Positions 49,308 through 59,346 of a stretch of 64,000 nt of DNA are shown in pieces. The position numbers were made by a program, and so were the translations under genes. Under the pieces are notes generated by a model, which was not told where the DNA came from, made no database searches, and was given only the letters and a program-made list of their open reading frames with translations. Source of the stretch: Pseudomonas sp. RIT288 (lineage in GTDB: Bacteria > Pseudomonadota > Gammaproteobacteria > Pseudomonadales > Pseudomonadaceae); contig NZ_JFYN01000008.1 in assembly GCF_000631985.1 (NCBI RefSeq), forward strand, positions 62,001 through 126,000, read 5' to 3'. The number at the start of each line of letters is the position of its first letter. Positions within the stretch are counted from its first letter, which is position 1.

Positions 49308-50420
49308 TCAGTCCATCAGGCCCCAATCGCCTGATGTTGTGGGTGCGGGCGCCGGCCCCGCCTCGGCGTGCAGCTTCAAACGCAGGCGCAGATTGTTCTG
49401 CGAATCGGCATGTTTGAGCGCTTCGTCTTCACTGATCACGCCCTCCACCACCAGCCCGTAAAGCGCCGCGTCGAAGGTCTGCATGCCGACCTCGCCGGAC
49501 TTCTCCATGATGCCTTTGAGTTCGCCCAACTCGTTGCGCCGGATCAGGTCGGCGATGGTCGGGGTGCCGAGCATCACTTCGACCGCCGCCCGGCGCTGAC
49601 CGTCCACAGTGCGCACCAGCCGTTGCGAGACGAACGCCTTGAGATTGTTGCCCAGCGCATGCAGCAACTGCGGGCGGCGCTCTTCGGGGAACAGATTGAC
49701 GATACGGTCCAGCGCCTGATTGGCGTTGTGTGCATGCAACGTCGACAGCACCAGGTGCCCGGTGTCGGCGAACGTCAGCGCATGTTCCATGGTTTCGCGG
49801 TCACGGATCTCGCCGATCAGCACCACGTCAGGAGCCTGGCGCAGGGTGTTTTTCAGCGCCGCATGGAAACTGCGGGTATCGACGCCGACTTCGCGTTGAT
49901 TGATGATCGAGCGCTGGTGTCGATGGATATACTCCACCGGGTCTTCGATGGTGATGATGTGCCCGCTGCTATGGCGATTGCGGTGATCGATCAGCGCGGC
50001 CAGCGAGGTGGATTTACCGGAGTCGGTGGCGCCAACGAACAGGATCAGACCCTGTTTGAGCATCACTGTTTCCAGCAGCACCGGCGGCAGTTTGAGGTCT
50101 TCGAAGCGCGGGATATCGAGTTTGACGTTGCGGATCACGATCGATACGTCATTGCGTTGTTTGAAGACGTTCACCCGAAAACGCCCGATGCCCGTACGGG
50201 AAATCGCCAGGTTCATTTCCAGATCCCGATCGAACTCGCGCCGCTGCTCGGCGTCCATCAAGGTGTTGGCGATGGCCTCGACTTCACCGGGCTTGAACGG
50301 CCGCTCGCTGAACGGCGTCAGCACGCCATCGATGCGCGCACTGGGTGGCGCTCCCGTGGACAGGAACAGGTCAGAGCCGTGCTGGCTCGACAGACGGAGC
50401 AACAGTGCATCGATTTCCAT
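49308..50420 (-). CDS. PilT/PilU-family twitching ATPase, PilU-like
   Basis: 370 residues from the ATG at 50,420. Hexameric retraction ATPase of type IV pili. Seen: Walker A GATDSGKST near residue 127 (the fourth residue is Asp where PilU usually has Gly, outside the invariant positions), Asp box HIITIEDPVEYIHRH, Walker B APDVVLIGEIRDRETMEHAL, and His box STLHAHNANQALDRI. Only a short run separates the C-terminus GDWGLMD from the REP pair. Stands alone without other pilus genes, so it is probably an accessory to pilT elsewhere. Confidence 0.88.
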   Translation of the reverse strand: MEIDALLLRLSSQHGSDLFLSTGAPPSARIDGVLTPFSERPFKPGEVEAIANTLMDAEQRREFDRDLEMNLAISRTGIGRFRVNVFKQRNDVSIVIRNVKLDIPRFEDLKLPPVLLETVMLKQGLILFVGATDSGKSTSLAALIDHRNRHSSGHIITIEDPVEYIHRHQRSIINQREVGVDTRSFHAALKNTLRQAPDVVLIGEIRDRETMEHALTFADTGHLVLSTLHAHNANQALDRIVNLFPEERRPQLLHALGNNLKAFVSQRLVRTVDGQRRAAVEVMLGTPTIADLIRRNELGELKGIMEKSGEVGMQTFDAALYGLVVEGVISEDEALKHADSQNNLRLRLKLHAEAGPAPAPTTSGDWGLMD

Positions 50421-50553
50421 GGCAAAAAGCACCCGCGAAGCATTCAATGAATAGAAATGACCCGCTGTCGTGACGTAACGGGTCATACAGCGTCTACCGC
50501 AAGTGCAAGAATAGTAGATGCCAACGCACTGACCGACGCTCAGGATACATGTG

Positions 50554-53103
50554 ATGAACGCAACACCCTCCCCCGATGACGCCCAAGCCCTGATCGCCCG
50601 TACCGACTGGAGTCGCACTCCGCTGGGCGCTGCCGGCACCTGGCCACAAAGCCTGCGCACCGCGGTGGACATCGTAATTCACTCGCCGATGCCGATGCTG
50701 CTGTTGTGGGGGCCGCAGCTCACGCAGATCTACAACAATGGCTTTGCGATGCTCGCCGGGAGCAAGCATCCGCACGCTTTCGGACAGCCGGCGCACCTTA
50801 TATGGCCAGAACTTCAGGACTTTACCGACCCGATTTATCGAGCCGTCCTACAAGGCCAGGTGCGAACCTACAGCGAACGGCGATTTACCCTGCAACGCGA
50901 AGGCATAGAGTCCGACTTCTGGCTGGACCTGACCTACAGCCCCATCCGTGATGAAAACACGCAGGTGGCGGGGATTCTGGTAACGGCCATCGAAACCAAC
51001 GAACGCCGACGCATCGCCCTCGAATTGCAACGCCGTTCCGAAGAAAGCCTCAAAGCCCAGCGCGATACCGAAGAACGCCTGCAACTGGCGCTGGCCGCCA
51101 CCGATGCGGTCGGCACCTGGGACTGGGACATCGGCGAAGACCGCTTCATCGCCGACGCCCATTTCGCGCAATTGCACGGCATCGATCCGGCACAGGCCGG
51201 CCAGTTGCCGATCAGCGACTACCTGCAAGGCGTGCACCCCGAAGACCGCGCGCTGATCGCCCGCAGCATCAAGCACTGCATCACCCACGGCACCGAATAC
51301 GCCGAGGAATATCGCCTGCTGAAAGCCGACGGCGAACTGCGCTGGGTGTTTGCCCGGGGCCGCTGTTACAAGGATCACCACGGGCGACCGGTGCGCTTCC
51401 TCGGCGCCGCGCTGGACCTGACCGAGCGCAAGCACACCGAGCAGGCGCTGCGTCAGAGCCAGACGGAATTGCAGCTGATCATCAATGCAATGCCGATCCT
51501 CATCAGTTACGTCGACCACGAAGAGCGCTTCCGCCTGAACAACGCCGCGTATCTGGACTGGTACGGCCTGACGCCACAGGAACTGTATGGCCGCACCATT
51601 CGCGAAGTGATTGGCGAAGAAGCCTACTTTCTGCGCGCGCCCTATATTGCCGAGGCGCTGGCCGGGCGGCCCTGCTCGTTCAGCCTGTACACCCCGCATC
51701 GCGACGGCAGCAGCCGGCATGCGCTGATGAATTACCTGCCGCGCCACGGTGCCGACGGCTCAGTCAATGGCTTCTATATTTTCGTGATCGACGAATCCGA
51801 ACGGAAGAAGACCGAAGAAGCGCTGCGCAATCTCAATGAAACCCTGGAGGAACGGGTCAGCGCCCGTACCGAACAACTGGCCCAGGCCAATCAACGTCTG
51901 CAGAACGAGATGTTCGAACGCGAGCGCGCCGAAGACGCGTTGCGCCATGCGCAGAAGATGGAAGCGGTCGGCCAGCTCACCGGCGGTATCGCCCACGACT
52001 TCAACAACATGCTCACCGGAATCATCGGCAGCCTCGATCTGATGCAACGCTACATCGCCGACGGCCGTGCCGATGAAATCGGCCGTTTCACCGAAGCGGC
52101 GGTGTCGTCGGCCAACCGAGCGGCCGCGCTGACCCATCGCTTGCTGGCGTTCTCGCGTCGGCAGTCGCTGGACCGCAAGACTCTCAACGTCAACGAGCTG
52201 ATTCATTCGCTGGAGGATTTGATCCGCCGCACCAAGGGCGACCCGATCGAACTCACGCTGCGCCTGGCCGACAATGTCTGGCCGATCAGTACCGACGTCA
52301 GCCAACTGGAAAATGCCCTGCTCAACCTGGTGATCAACGCCCGCGACGCCATGCCCGAAGGCGGCGAGCTGCTGATCGAGACCGCCAACGTCTACCTCGA
52401 CGGCAACGACATCACCACCCTCGAACCGGTCAAGGCCGGCGACTACCTGATGCTCGCGGTCAGCGATAACGGCACCGGCATGACGCCATCGGTGCGCGCC
52501 AAGGCGTTCGATCCATTCTTCACCACCAAACCGATCGGCCAGGGCACCGGGCTGGGGCTGTCGATGATTTATGGCTTCGCCCAGCAGTCGGGCGGCCATG
52601 TCAGCCTCGACAGCCTGCCGAATCAGGGCACCTGTGTGCGCTTGTATCTGCCGCGCCTGAACCTGCTGGAGCCCGAACGGCCGGTCGTCGAAACCCTCAG
52701 TGCCGCGCCGACGGCCACTTGCGGGGAAACCGTGGTGGTGGTTGAGGATGACCCGGCGGTGCGCATGCTGGTGCTCGATCTGCTCAAGGAGCTGGGTTAC
52801 CTCGCCCACGAAGCCGCCGACGCCAGCGCCGCCCTGCCGCTGCTGGAATCGGAGCTGCGTGTGGATCTGCTGGTGACCGATGTCGGCCTGCCGGGGATGA
52901 ACGGCCGGCAACTGGCGGAAATTGCCCGCCAGCATCGTCCGGGCCTGAAAGTGCTGTTCATGACCGGTTACGCGCAGAAAGCCGCCGAGCGTCAGGGCTT
53001 TCTGGAGGATGGCATGGACATGGTGGCCAAGCCGTTTTCGATTGAAGTGCTGGCCAACAAGATCCGCGAGATGATCAACCAAACGCCGTCACTTGAGGCA
53101 TAA
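50554..53103 (+). CDS. Hybrid sensor histidine kinase with PAS domains and receiver
   Basis: 849 residues, no membrane segment, so cytosolic. Order: PAS-like region (about 35-155), PAS (about 175-300, [15 protein letters not shown] and [12 protein letters not shown]), PAS (about 310-430), coiled coil, HisKA with His481 ([11 protein letters not shown]), HATPase (N-box [30 protein letters not shown]), and a receiver domain with Asp776 ([13 protein letters not shown]). Start chosen at the ATG at 50,554, with AGGA eight bases upstream. No partner regulator adjacent; the signal is unknown. Confidence 0.9.
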   Translation: MNATPSPDDAQALIARTDWSRTPLGAAGTWPQSLRTAVDIVIHSPMPMLLLWGPQLTQIYNNGFAMLAGSKHPHAFGQPAHLIWPELQDFTDPIYRAVLQGQVRTYSERRFTLQREGIESDFWLDLTYSPIRDENTQVAGILVTAIETNERRRIALELQRRSEESLKAQRDTEERLQLALAATDAVGTWDWDIGEDRFIADAHFAQLHGIDPAQAGQLPISDYLQGVHPEDRALIARSIKHCITHGTEYAEEYRLLKADGELRWVFARGRCYKDHHGRPVRFLGAALDLTERKHTEQALRQSQTELQLIINAMPILISYVDHEERFRLNNAAYLDWYGLTPQELYGRTIREVIGEEAYFLRAPYIAEALAGRPCSFSLYTPHRDGSSRHALMNYLPRHGADGSVNGFYIFVIDESERKKTEEALRNLNETLEERVSARTEQLAQANQRLQNEMFERERAEDALRHAQKMEAVGQLTGGIAHDFNNMLTGIIGSLDLMQRYIADGRADEIGRFTEAAVSSANRAAALTHRLLAFSRRQSLDRKTLNVNELIHSLEDLIRRTKGDPIELTLRLADNVWPISTDVSQLENALLNLVINARDAMPEGGELLIETANVYLDGNDITTLEPVKAGDYLMLAVSDNGTGMTPSVRAKAFDPFFTTKPIGQGTGLGLSMIYGFAQQSGGHVSLDSLPNQGTCVRLYLPRLNLLEPERPVVETLSAAPTATCGETVVVVEDDPAVRMLVLDLLKELGYLAHEAADASAALPLLESELRVDLLVTDVGLPGMNGRQLAEIARQHRPGLKVLFMTGYAQKAAERQGFLEDGMDMVAKPFSIEVLANKIREMINQTPSLEA

Positions 53104-53142
53104 TCCCGCGCCCCGCCGTCACCCCGTTACAGGTATCGCACG

Positions 53143-53418
53143 ATGAAAGCCCAAGCCCGCCATATTCTGGTGAAAACCGCCGAAGAGGCCGAACAGCTCA
53201 AACAACGCATTGCCAAGGGCGAAGCGTTCGATGTGCTGGCGAAGAAATACTCGACCTGCCCGTCCGGCAAGCGCGGCGGTGATCTGGGTGAAGTGCGGCC
53301 GGGGCAGATGGTCGGCGCGATTGATGCGGTGATCTTCAAGAAGCCGCTGCGTACGGTACATGGGCCGATCAAGAGCAAGTTCGGCTATCACCTGGTGCAG
53401 GTGTTTTTCCGCGATTGA
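53143..53418 (+). CDS. Parvulin-type peptidyl-prolyl isomerase, second copy
   Basis: 91 residues, one parvulin domain, no signal peptide. AQARHILVKTAEEAEQLKQR, CPSGKRGGDLGEVRPGQMVG and FGYHLVQVFFRD align with the ppiC at 37135 at roughly half the positions, so they are old paralogues, not a recent duplication. Lies 39 bp after the hybrid kinase. Confidence 0.92.
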   Translation: MKAQARHILVKTAEEAEQLKQRIAKGEAFDVLAKKYSTCPSGKRGGDLGEVRPGQMVGAIDAVIFKKPLRTVHGPIKSKFGYHLVQVFFRD

Positions 53419-53436
53419 CCTGTTTCCACTGTTTCG

Positions 53437-53518
53437 CTGTAGGAGCTGCCGAAGGCTGCGATCTTTTGATCTTGAAAAAGCAAAATCAAAAGATCGCAGC
53501 CTGCGGCAGCTCCTACAG
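53437..53518. repeat. REP pair (REPIN), type B
   Basis: 34-base arms (53,437-53,470 and 53,485-53,518) with one mismatch and a 14-base spacer, CTGTAGGAGCTGCCGAAGGC. Between convergent genes. Confidence 0.85.
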
Positions 53519-53527
53519 GGATAGTCG

Positions 53528-54463
53528 TCAGCCCTTAGGGATCAACGCCCCCGGGAACTGGATGACCCGACTCGCCAGCCAATGCCCCGCCTGCGCCGCC
53601 TCGACCGGACTGCCCCCCAGCAAACGCCTGGCCAGATACGCCGCACTGAACGAATCCCCCGCCGCCGTCGTATCCACCACCTTCTCGACCTGCTGCGCAG
53701 GCACTTCGAACGCCTCGCCATCACAACGAATCAGACACGCCTCGGCGCCGCGCTTGAGCACCACTTCTGGCGTGCCGATCTGCGCGTACGCCTCGAACAC
53801 TGCGTCGCAATCGGCAAAATGGAACAGCGCCTGTTCGTCATCCACGGTCAGCAACGCCAGATCGACATGCGGCAGCACGCTGCGATACGCCGCCCGCGCC
53901 TCTTCCGGTGAGGCCCAGAGGCGTGGTCGATAGTTGTTGTCGAAGACGATCCGCGCATCGCGCTGGCGGGCTTCGATCAGGGTCTGGATCAAGCGTTCGC
54001 GGCCCTTGGCCCCCAGCACCGCGAGGGTGATGCCGCTGAAATACAACACGTCGTAGTCCGGTAGCGCCGCCAGAATCGGCTCGGCCGCTGGGGTGGTAAA
54101 ACAATCGCGCACCGCCGCTTCATTGCGCCAGTAGAGGAACCGCCGTTCACCGTTGGCGTCGGTCTGGATGCAGTACAGGCCCGGCAAACGACCGGGCAGA
54201 CGCTGCACGAGATCCAGGCCAATGCCTTCATCGGCCCAGCTCTGGCACATGGCGTCGCTGAAGCTGTCGTCGCCGAGCGCGGTGACGTAATCGACCCGGG
54301 CCTTGTCGCCGAGCGCGCGGGACAGGTACACCGCGGTGTTCAAGGTATCGCCGCCGAAGCTTTGCTGCAGGCTGCCATCGGCGCGGTGCTGGAGTTCGAT
54401 CATGCATTCGCCGATCAGGGCGATGCGTGGGGTGTTCGGGCCTAGGGGGCTGAGGCTGGTCAT
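53528..54463 (-). CDS. kdgK: 2-dehydro-3-deoxygluconokinase
   Basis: 311-residue PfkB-family sugar kinase. Phosphorylates 2-keto-3-deoxygluconate to KDPG, which enters the Entner-Doudoroff aldolase step. Seen: FGGDTLNTAVYLSRAL near residue 36, VFDNNYRPRLW near 174 and the catalytic motif DTTAAGDSFSAAYLARR near 265. Last gene of the cluster running leftwards from 60.2 kb; the 131 bp before it contain a REP pair. Confidence 0.92.
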   Translation of the reverse strand: MTSLSPLGPNTPRIALIGECMIELQHRADGSLQQSFGGDTLNTAVYLSRALGDKARVDYVTALGDDSFSDAMCQSWADEGIGLDLVQRLPGRLPGLYCIQTDANGERRFLYWRNEAAVRDCFTTPAAEPILAALPDYDVLYFSGITLAVLGAKGRERLIQTLIEARQRDARIVFDNNYRPRLWASPEEARAAYRSVLPHVDLALLTVDDEQALFHFADCDAVFEAYAQIGTPEVVLKRGAEACLIRCDGEAFEVPAQQVEKVVDTTAAGDSFSAAYLARRLLGGSPVEAAQAGHWLASRVIQFPGALIPKG

Positions 54464-54505
54464 CGGGTGTGTCTCTGGTTGATCGTTGGTGTCTGGACTG
54501 GCGCC

Positions 54506-54571
54506 TTCGCGAGCAGGCTCACTCCCACAATTTGGAAGGCGTTCCCCTGTGGGAGCGAGCCTGCTCGCGAA
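54506..54571. repeat. REP pair (REPIN), type A
   Basis: 24-base arms (54,506-54,529 and 54,548-54,571), TTCGCGAGCAGGCTCACTCC and near-complement, with an 18-base spacer. Inside the cluster, between the deaminase and kdgK. Confidence 0.85.
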
Positions 54572-54594
54572 TGGCCGCGACTCGGTCTCAAGCC

Positions 54595-55809
54595 CTAGAA
54601 ACAGGTCTCCATGCTCTCGACCACCATCAACTCCTCATCCACCAGCAAACCCACCCGCCATTTGTCGAAGGTCAGGCACGGGTGCGAAGTACCAAAGGAA
54701 ATGATGTCGCCCACCCGCAACTCAACCCCAGGCGCCACGCTCATGAACGCATGCTGGTCCATCACCGCCGTCACCTTGCACGCGCCGACATCGTCGCCCT
54801 CCGCCGGCAACACACCGGCCTTGTAGCGCAGTAACGGCACCGGCAGGCCGGCATCGAACGCCACGTCGCGCTTGCCGAGGGCGATCACCGCAAAACCCGG
54901 CTCCGGCAGTGACTGCACGTGGGCCCAGACTTCCAGCGCCGGACGCAGGCCTTCGTGCAGATCGCTGCGACGATCCAGCACGCAGCACTGCGCTTCCTTG
55001 TAGATGCCATGGTCGTGGGCGACATAACTGCCTGGACGCAGCACGCTGAGGAAGCGTCCGCTCGCGCTCTGCGCTTCGAACGACTCGGCGATCAGGTCGT
55101 ACCACGCCGAACCCGATGCGGTGATGATCGGCTTGGCAATGGCAAACGCGCCGCTGTCCTGCAACTGCACCGCCAGGCGCACCAGCGACGCGGCAAACTC
55201 ACGAATGCCGCTGACCGCGTGATCGCCGTGGATCACCCCTTCGTAACCCTCGATACCGGTCAGGGCCAGCGCCGGTTGCGCGTTGATCGTCTGGGCCAGC
55301 GCGATGACTTCCTGCTCGCTGCGGCAACCGCAGCGGCCACCGACCACGCCGTACTCGATCATCACGTTCAACTTCACGCCGCGCGAGGCGAAGTAGGCAC
55401 CGAGATCGGCGACGTTGTCCGGGTGATCGACCATGCAGTAGAAATCGAAATCGGCATCGGCCAGCAGATCGGCAATCAGTGCCATGTTCGGCGTGCCGAC
55501 CAGTTGGTTGGCCATCAACACCCGGCGCACGCCGTGGGCATACGCGGCGCGGGTCTGGGTGGCGCTGGCAAGGGTGATGCCCCACGCCCCGGCATCGAGC
55601 TGACGCTGGAACAGCGCCGGGGTCATGCTGGTCTTGCCGTGGGGCGCGAGCTCGGCGCCGCTGTCGCTGACGAATTTCTGCATCCAGCGAATGTTGTGCT
55701 CCAGCGCCTCGCGGTGCAGCACCAGCGCCGGCAGGCTGACGTCACGCACAAGGTGTGCGCCAATGGCAGCATCGCCCTTTTCCACAGCGGTATTGATGGC
55801 AGTCGTCAT
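54595..55809 (-). CDS. Fold-III PLP amino acid deaminase / dehydratase (DSD1 family)
   Basis: 404 residues from the ATG at 55,809 (GGAG seven bases upstream). N-terminal alanine-racemase-like barrel with the PLP lysine in APHGKTSMTP (Lys59). The C-terminal domain carries the metal pair typical of D-serine dehydratase / D-threonine aldolase relatives: His in MDQHAFM and Cys in SHPCLTFDKW. The family removes ammonia from beta-hydroxy D-amino acids. Next to KDG kinase, the best fit is a D-glucosaminate dehydratase that yields 2-keto-3-deoxygluconate and NH3; this is inference, and D-serine or D-threonine are the alternatives. Confidence 0.8.
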   Translation of the reverse strand: MTTAINTAVEKGDAAIGAHLVRDVSLPALVLHREALEHNIRWMQKFVSDSGAELAPHGKTSMTPALFQRQLDAGAWGITLASATQTRAAYAHGVRRVLMANQLVGTPNMALIADLLADADFDFYCMVDHPDNVADLGAYFASRGVKLNVMIEYGVVGGRCGCRSEQEVIALAQTINAQPALALTGIEGYEGVIHGDHAVSGIREFAASLVRLAVQLQDSGAFAIAKPIITASGSAWYDLIAESFEAQSASGRFLSVLRPGSYVAHDHGIYKEAQCCVLDRRSDLHEGLRPALEVWAHVQSLPEPGFAVIALGKRDVAFDAGLPVPLLRYKAGVLPAEGDDVGACKVTAVMDQHAFMSVAPGVELRVGDIISFGTSHPCLTFDKWRVGLLVDEELMVVESMETCF

Positions 55810-55852
55810 GGTCAAACTCCTCGCATTCAGTCGCGGCCGCAGGCAGCCGCCG

Positions 55853-56617
55853 TTATTCGTTGATGCGCCGGGCGAGGCTGTTGGCGCTCTCGATCAACAC
55901 CCGGCGATAGTCGTCATAATTGTTCTTCGCGTCGGCCCGTGGGGCGACGATGCACAAGGTGCAGATGGCCACGCCGCCGGGGTCTTTCACCGGAGCGGCA
56001 AAGCAATGGGTGAAGGTGTCGGCCACGCTGTCGAACGAGAAGAAACCGTCGATGCCGGCCTGGCGGATCTCCGCCAGAAAGCGCTCCAGCGGCAGGCGCT
56101 CGCCGTCGGGCAGGATGTAGTCGTCTTCGTCGATCAGGTCGATGATTTGTTGATCACTCAGGTGCGCCAGCAGCAGGCGTCCGGACGCGGTCCACGGGAT
56201 CGGCGCGTTTTCGCCGATGTCGGACGAAATGCGGAAATGCCGCTCGCCCTCCTTCATCAGCGCCACCGTGTATTTGCGCCCGTTGAGCAGACACATCTGC
56301 GCGGTTTCCCGGGTCTGGCTGACGATTTCCTGCAAGGCGTGATCGGCCTCGCGACTGAGGTCGAAATGGCGCAAGTGCGCCTGCCCGAGGAAATACAACT
56401 GACGCCCGAGATAGACGTGACCGTCCTTGCCCACCGGCTCCAGAATCCGTCGTTCCAGCAGCGACGCCACCAGTTCGTAGACCGTGGATTTCGGGCTGCC
56501 GATACCGTTGGCGATGTCGTTCGGACGCAGCGGCTGGCCGATCTCCTTGAGGAAATCGAGGATATCGAACGCCCGGTCCAGACCGCGGGCCCGGCGTTTG
56601 ATGGTGTCTTCGGTCAT
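55853..56617 (-). CDS. IclR-family transcription regulator
   Basis: 254 residues from the ATG at 56,617; a GTG four codons earlier is possible. N-terminal winged helix (AFDILDFLKEIGQPLRPNDI, GSPKSTVYELVASLLERR) and a C-terminal effector domain (about 85-250). IclR proteins sense small acids and usually control the genes beside them; the candidate targets are the transporter and catabolic genes around it. It sits mid-cluster, 43 bp before the deaminase. Confidence 0.9.
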   Translation of the reverse strand: MTEDTIKRRARGLDRAFDILDFLKEIGQPLRPNDIANGIGSPKSTVYELVASLLERRILEPVGKDGHVYLGRQLYFLGQAHLRHFDLSREADHALQEIVSQTRETAQMCLLNGRKYTVALMKEGERHFRISSDIGENAPIPWTASGRLLLAHLSDQQIIDLIDEDDYILPDGERLPLERFLAEIRQAGIDGFFSFDSVADTFTHCFAAPVKDPGGVAICTLCIVAPRADAKNNYDDYRRVLIESANSLARRINE

Positions 56618-56641
56618 GTCAGTACTCACTCAAAATTCCTG

Positions 56642-56733
56642 TGCAGGAGCTGCCGCAGACTGCGATCTTTTGATCTCAGCGTTGTGGCGTATCTGAAATT
56701 GCCAAAAGATCGCAGCCTTCGGCAGCTCCTACA
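56642..56733. repeat. REP pair (REPIN), type B
   Basis: 30-base arms (56,642-56,671 and 56,704-56,733) with a few mismatches and a 32-base spacer. Between ridA and iclR; may mark the end of the transporter-ridA transcript. Confidence 0.8.
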
Positions 56734-56747
56734 AGAGCCAGCGAGAA

Positions 56748-57137
56748 TCAGGCTTTTTTCTTGTAGGCGATGCAATCGATCTCGACCTTGCAATCGACCA
56801 TCATGCTCGCCTGCACACAGGCCCGTGCCGGAGCGTGCTCAGGCTTGAAGTACTCACCGAAAACCTTGTTGAAACTGCTGAAATCCCGCGGGTCGTCCAG
56901 CCATACCCCGGCACGCACCACATCCTCCAGACCATAACCGGCCTCTTCGAGAATCGCGATCAGGTTCTTCATGGTCTGGTGGGTCTGTTCGACGATGCCG
57001 CCAACGATGATCTCGCCATCCACCGCCGGCACCTGGCCGGACACGTGCAGCCAGCCATCCGCTTCAACGGCGCGCGCGAAAGGACGTGGCTGACCGCCAG
57101 CGGCCGTGCTGCCGGTGCCGTATCGAGTAATGCTCAT
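56748..57137 (-). CDS. RidA-family enamine/imine deaminase
   Basis: 129 residues. Hydrolyses reactive enamines and imines released by PLP dehydratases. Seen: GGQPRPFARAVEADGWLHVS, EQTHQTMKNLIAILEEAGYG and the substrate Arg in PARACVQASMMVD. GGAG upstream. Fits as helper of the PLP deaminase in the same cluster, since beta-elimination gives an enamine intermediate. Only 29 bp separate it from the ATPase gene. Confidence 0.92.
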   Translation of the reverse strand: MSITRYGTGSTAAGGQPRPFARAVEADGWLHVSGQVPAVDGEIIVGGIVEQTHQTMKNLIAILEEAGYGLEDVVRAGVWLDDPRDFSSFNKVFGEYFKPEHAPARACVQASMMVDCKVEIDCIAYKKKA

Positions 57138-57166
57138 GGGTACTTCTCCTGATTACAAAGCAAAAA

Positions 57167-57964
57167 TTAGAACCGCGTGCTCTTGAGAAACTCAGCCAGA
57201 CGCGGCGATTGCGGGCGTTCGAACAGTTCCTTGGGAGGCCCCTGTTCTTCGATACGCCCCTGATTCATGAAAACGATCTTGTCCGAAACCTCGAAGGCAA
57301 AACGCATTTCGTGGGTCACCAGCAACATGGTCATGCCGTCTTCGGCCAGGCCCTTGATCACGCTCAACACCTCGCCGACCAGTTCCGGGTCGAGGGCCGA
57401 AGTGACTTCGTCGAACAGCATCAGGCTGGGGTTCATCGCAATCGCCCGGGCAATCGCCACACGCTGTTGCTGCCCGCCGGACAACTGCCCGGGAAAGTGA
57501 TTGCGCCGCTCCAGCAGGCCGACCCGCTCCAGCCATTTCTCGGCCAGCACCACGGCTTCGTCCTTGTGCATTTTCTTTACCTTGAGCAGACCGAGGGTGA
57601 CGTTCTGCAAGGCGGTCAGATGCGGGAACAGGTTGAATTGCTGGAAGGCCATGCCGGTCATCGCGCGATGGCGGGCGATGACTTTTTCGGCGTGACGCAC
57701 ACGTTTACCGCCGACCTCGTCATAGCCGATGGACTCGCCGTCGAGCAGGATCTGCCCGCCCTGAAACTCTTCGAGCATGTTCACGCAGCGCAGCAAGGTG
57801 GTCTTGCCCGAACCGCTGGAGCCGATCAGCGTCACGACGTTGCCGCGCTGCATGCTCAGGTCGACGCCCTTGAGCACTTCGACTGCGCCGTACTGCTTGT
57901 GCAGGCCACGGATGTCCAGCAGCGGCTGACCGTGCTGAACGTTGGAAACTTGAGCTTGAGTCAT
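57167..57964 (-). CDS. Amino-acid type ABC transporter ATPase
   Basis: 265 residues, polar amino acid (HisP/GlnQ) class. Walker [10 protein letters not shown] near residue 52, signature [15 protein letters not shown], Walker [15 protein letters not shown]. Overlaps the preceding permease by 4 bp (ATGA). Together with two permeases and one binding protein it makes a complete importer. Confidence 0.93.
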   Translation of the reverse strand: MTQAQVSNVQHGQPLLDIRGLHKQYGAVEVLKGVDLSMQRGNVVTLIGSSGSGKTTLLRCVNMLEEFQGGQILLDGESIGYDEVGGKRVRHAEKVIARHRAMTGMAFQQFNLFPHLTALQNVTLGLLKVKKMHKDEAVVLAEKWLERVGLLERRNHFPGQLSGGQQQRVAIARAIAMNPSLMLFDEVTSALDPELVGEVLSVIKGLAEDGMTMLLVTHEMRFAFEVSDKIVFMNQGRIEEQGPPKELFERPQSPRLAEFLKSTRF

Positions 57965-58623
57965 GGCAGGGCCACCCGTTTTTCAATGTGCCGGCCGAGT
58001 AATTCGATGCCGTAGTTGATGACGAAGAACAGAAAACCGGCGAACAGGTAAAACTCCAGGGTCATGAAGGTTCGGGCGATGATCTGTTGGGTGCTGAGCA
58101 GCAATTCGGCAACGCCGATCACCGAGAGCAAGGTCGAAGCCTTGACGATTTCGGTGGACGAGTTGACCCAGGTCGGCAGGATTTGCCGCAACGCCTGGGG
58201 CAACAGCACGTAACCGAGTGATTGATAAAACGTCAGGCCGATCGCCTTGCTCGCTTCCATCTGCCCGCGCGGCAATGCCTGCAAGGCACCGCGCACAATC
58301 TCGGCGACGTGCGAGCCGCAAAACAGCGTCAGGCCCAGCGCACCAGCCTGAAACGCGCTGATCTGCCAGCCCAGCGCAGGCGCCATATAGAAGCAGGCCA
58401 GCACCAATACAAACACCGGCGTGCCGCGAATAATGTCGACATAAAAGCGGAACGGCGCGCGCATCCAGAACTTGCCGTAAGTCAGCACCAGCCCGGTGAC
58501 GACGCCGAGCAGCGTGCCGAACAGAATCGCCAGCGCCGATACCTGGACACTGGTCAGGAAACCTTGCAGCAACGTCTCGCGCGCCACCCACAATTCATGC
58601 AACCAACTGGAAGATTCGTACAT
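57961..58623 (-). CDS. Amino-acid type ABC transporter permease
   Basis: 220 residues, five membrane segments, HisM/HisQ class. Loop [20 protein letters not shown] near residue 108 contacts the ATPase. Its start follows the sister permease stop by 9 bp. Confidence 0.92.
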   Translation of the reverse strand: MYESSSWLHELWVARETLLQGFLTSVQVSALAILFGTLLGVVTGLVLTYGKFWMRAPFRFYVDIIRGTPVFVLVLACFYMAPALGWQISAFQAGALGLTLFCGSHVAEIVRGALQALPRGQMEASKAIGLTFYQSLGYVLLPQALRQILPTWVNSSTEIVKASTLLSVIGVAELLLSTQQIIARTFMTLEFYLFAGFLFFVINYGIELLGRHIEKRVALP

Positions 58624-58632
58624 GGCAGCCTC

Positions 58633-59295
58633 CTATCGGCGGATCGCCAGACGCTGCTCGAGGTAACGCAGCAGCATGGCAATGAGGTAACAGGCCGCGA
58701 CATACAACGCCGTGGTCACCAGCCAGGTTTCGATCACCCGGTAGCTCTCGACGTTGATCTTGCGCGCGTAATAAGTCAGCTCCGGCACCGCAATCGCGGC
58801 GGCCAGCGAGGTGTCCTTAAACAGCGAGATGAAGTTGTTCGACAGCGCCGGCAACACATTGCGCAGCATTACCGGCACGGTGACGTAGGCCTTGACCTGC
58901 CACTCACCGAGACCGATCGCCAGCCCGGCTTCGCGCTGGCCTTTGGGAATGCTCAGCAAGCCGCCACGGAACACTTCGGTCAGATAGGCACCGGCATACA
59001 GCGACAAAGTGATGATGAACGACGGGATCTTGTCCAGACGGATCCCCAGGCCCGGCAAGGCAAAGTAGATCAACAGAATCAACACCAGAATCGGCGTATT
59101 ACGCACCACCGTGACGTACACCGAGGCCAGCACCCGCAAGGCGCGATGCTTCGAGAGCAAGGCAAACGCCATCAGCAGGCCGATCACGCAGCCGATGGCG
59201 ATCGACACCAGCGCCAGTTCAAGGCCCAGACCGAGCCCCGCCAGCAAGGTGTCGAAGTCGCGCCACACGGCAGCAAAGTTCAACTGATAGTTCAT
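58633..59295 (-). CDS. Amino-acid type ABC transporter permease
   Basis: 220 residues, five membrane segments. Loop EVFRGGLLSIPKGQREAGLA near residue 112. Pairs with the permease at 57961; both are HisQ/HisM class and should form a heterodimer. Confidence 0.92.
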   Translation of the reverse strand: MNYQLNFAAVWRDFDTLLAGLGLGLELALVSIAIGCVIGLLMAFALLSKHRALRVLASVYVTVVRNTPILVLILLIYFALPGLGIRLDKIPSFIITLSLYAGAYLTEVFRGGLLSIPKGQREAGLAIGLGEWQVKAYVTVPVMLRNVLPALSNNFISLFKDTSLAAAIAVPELTYYARKINVESYRVIETWLVTTALYVAACYLIAMLLRYLEQRLAIRR

Positions 59296-59346
59296 GGTCA
59301 GCAGTACCTTGAGCGGGGCGCGCGCAGGCGCCCCACTCTCACGGGA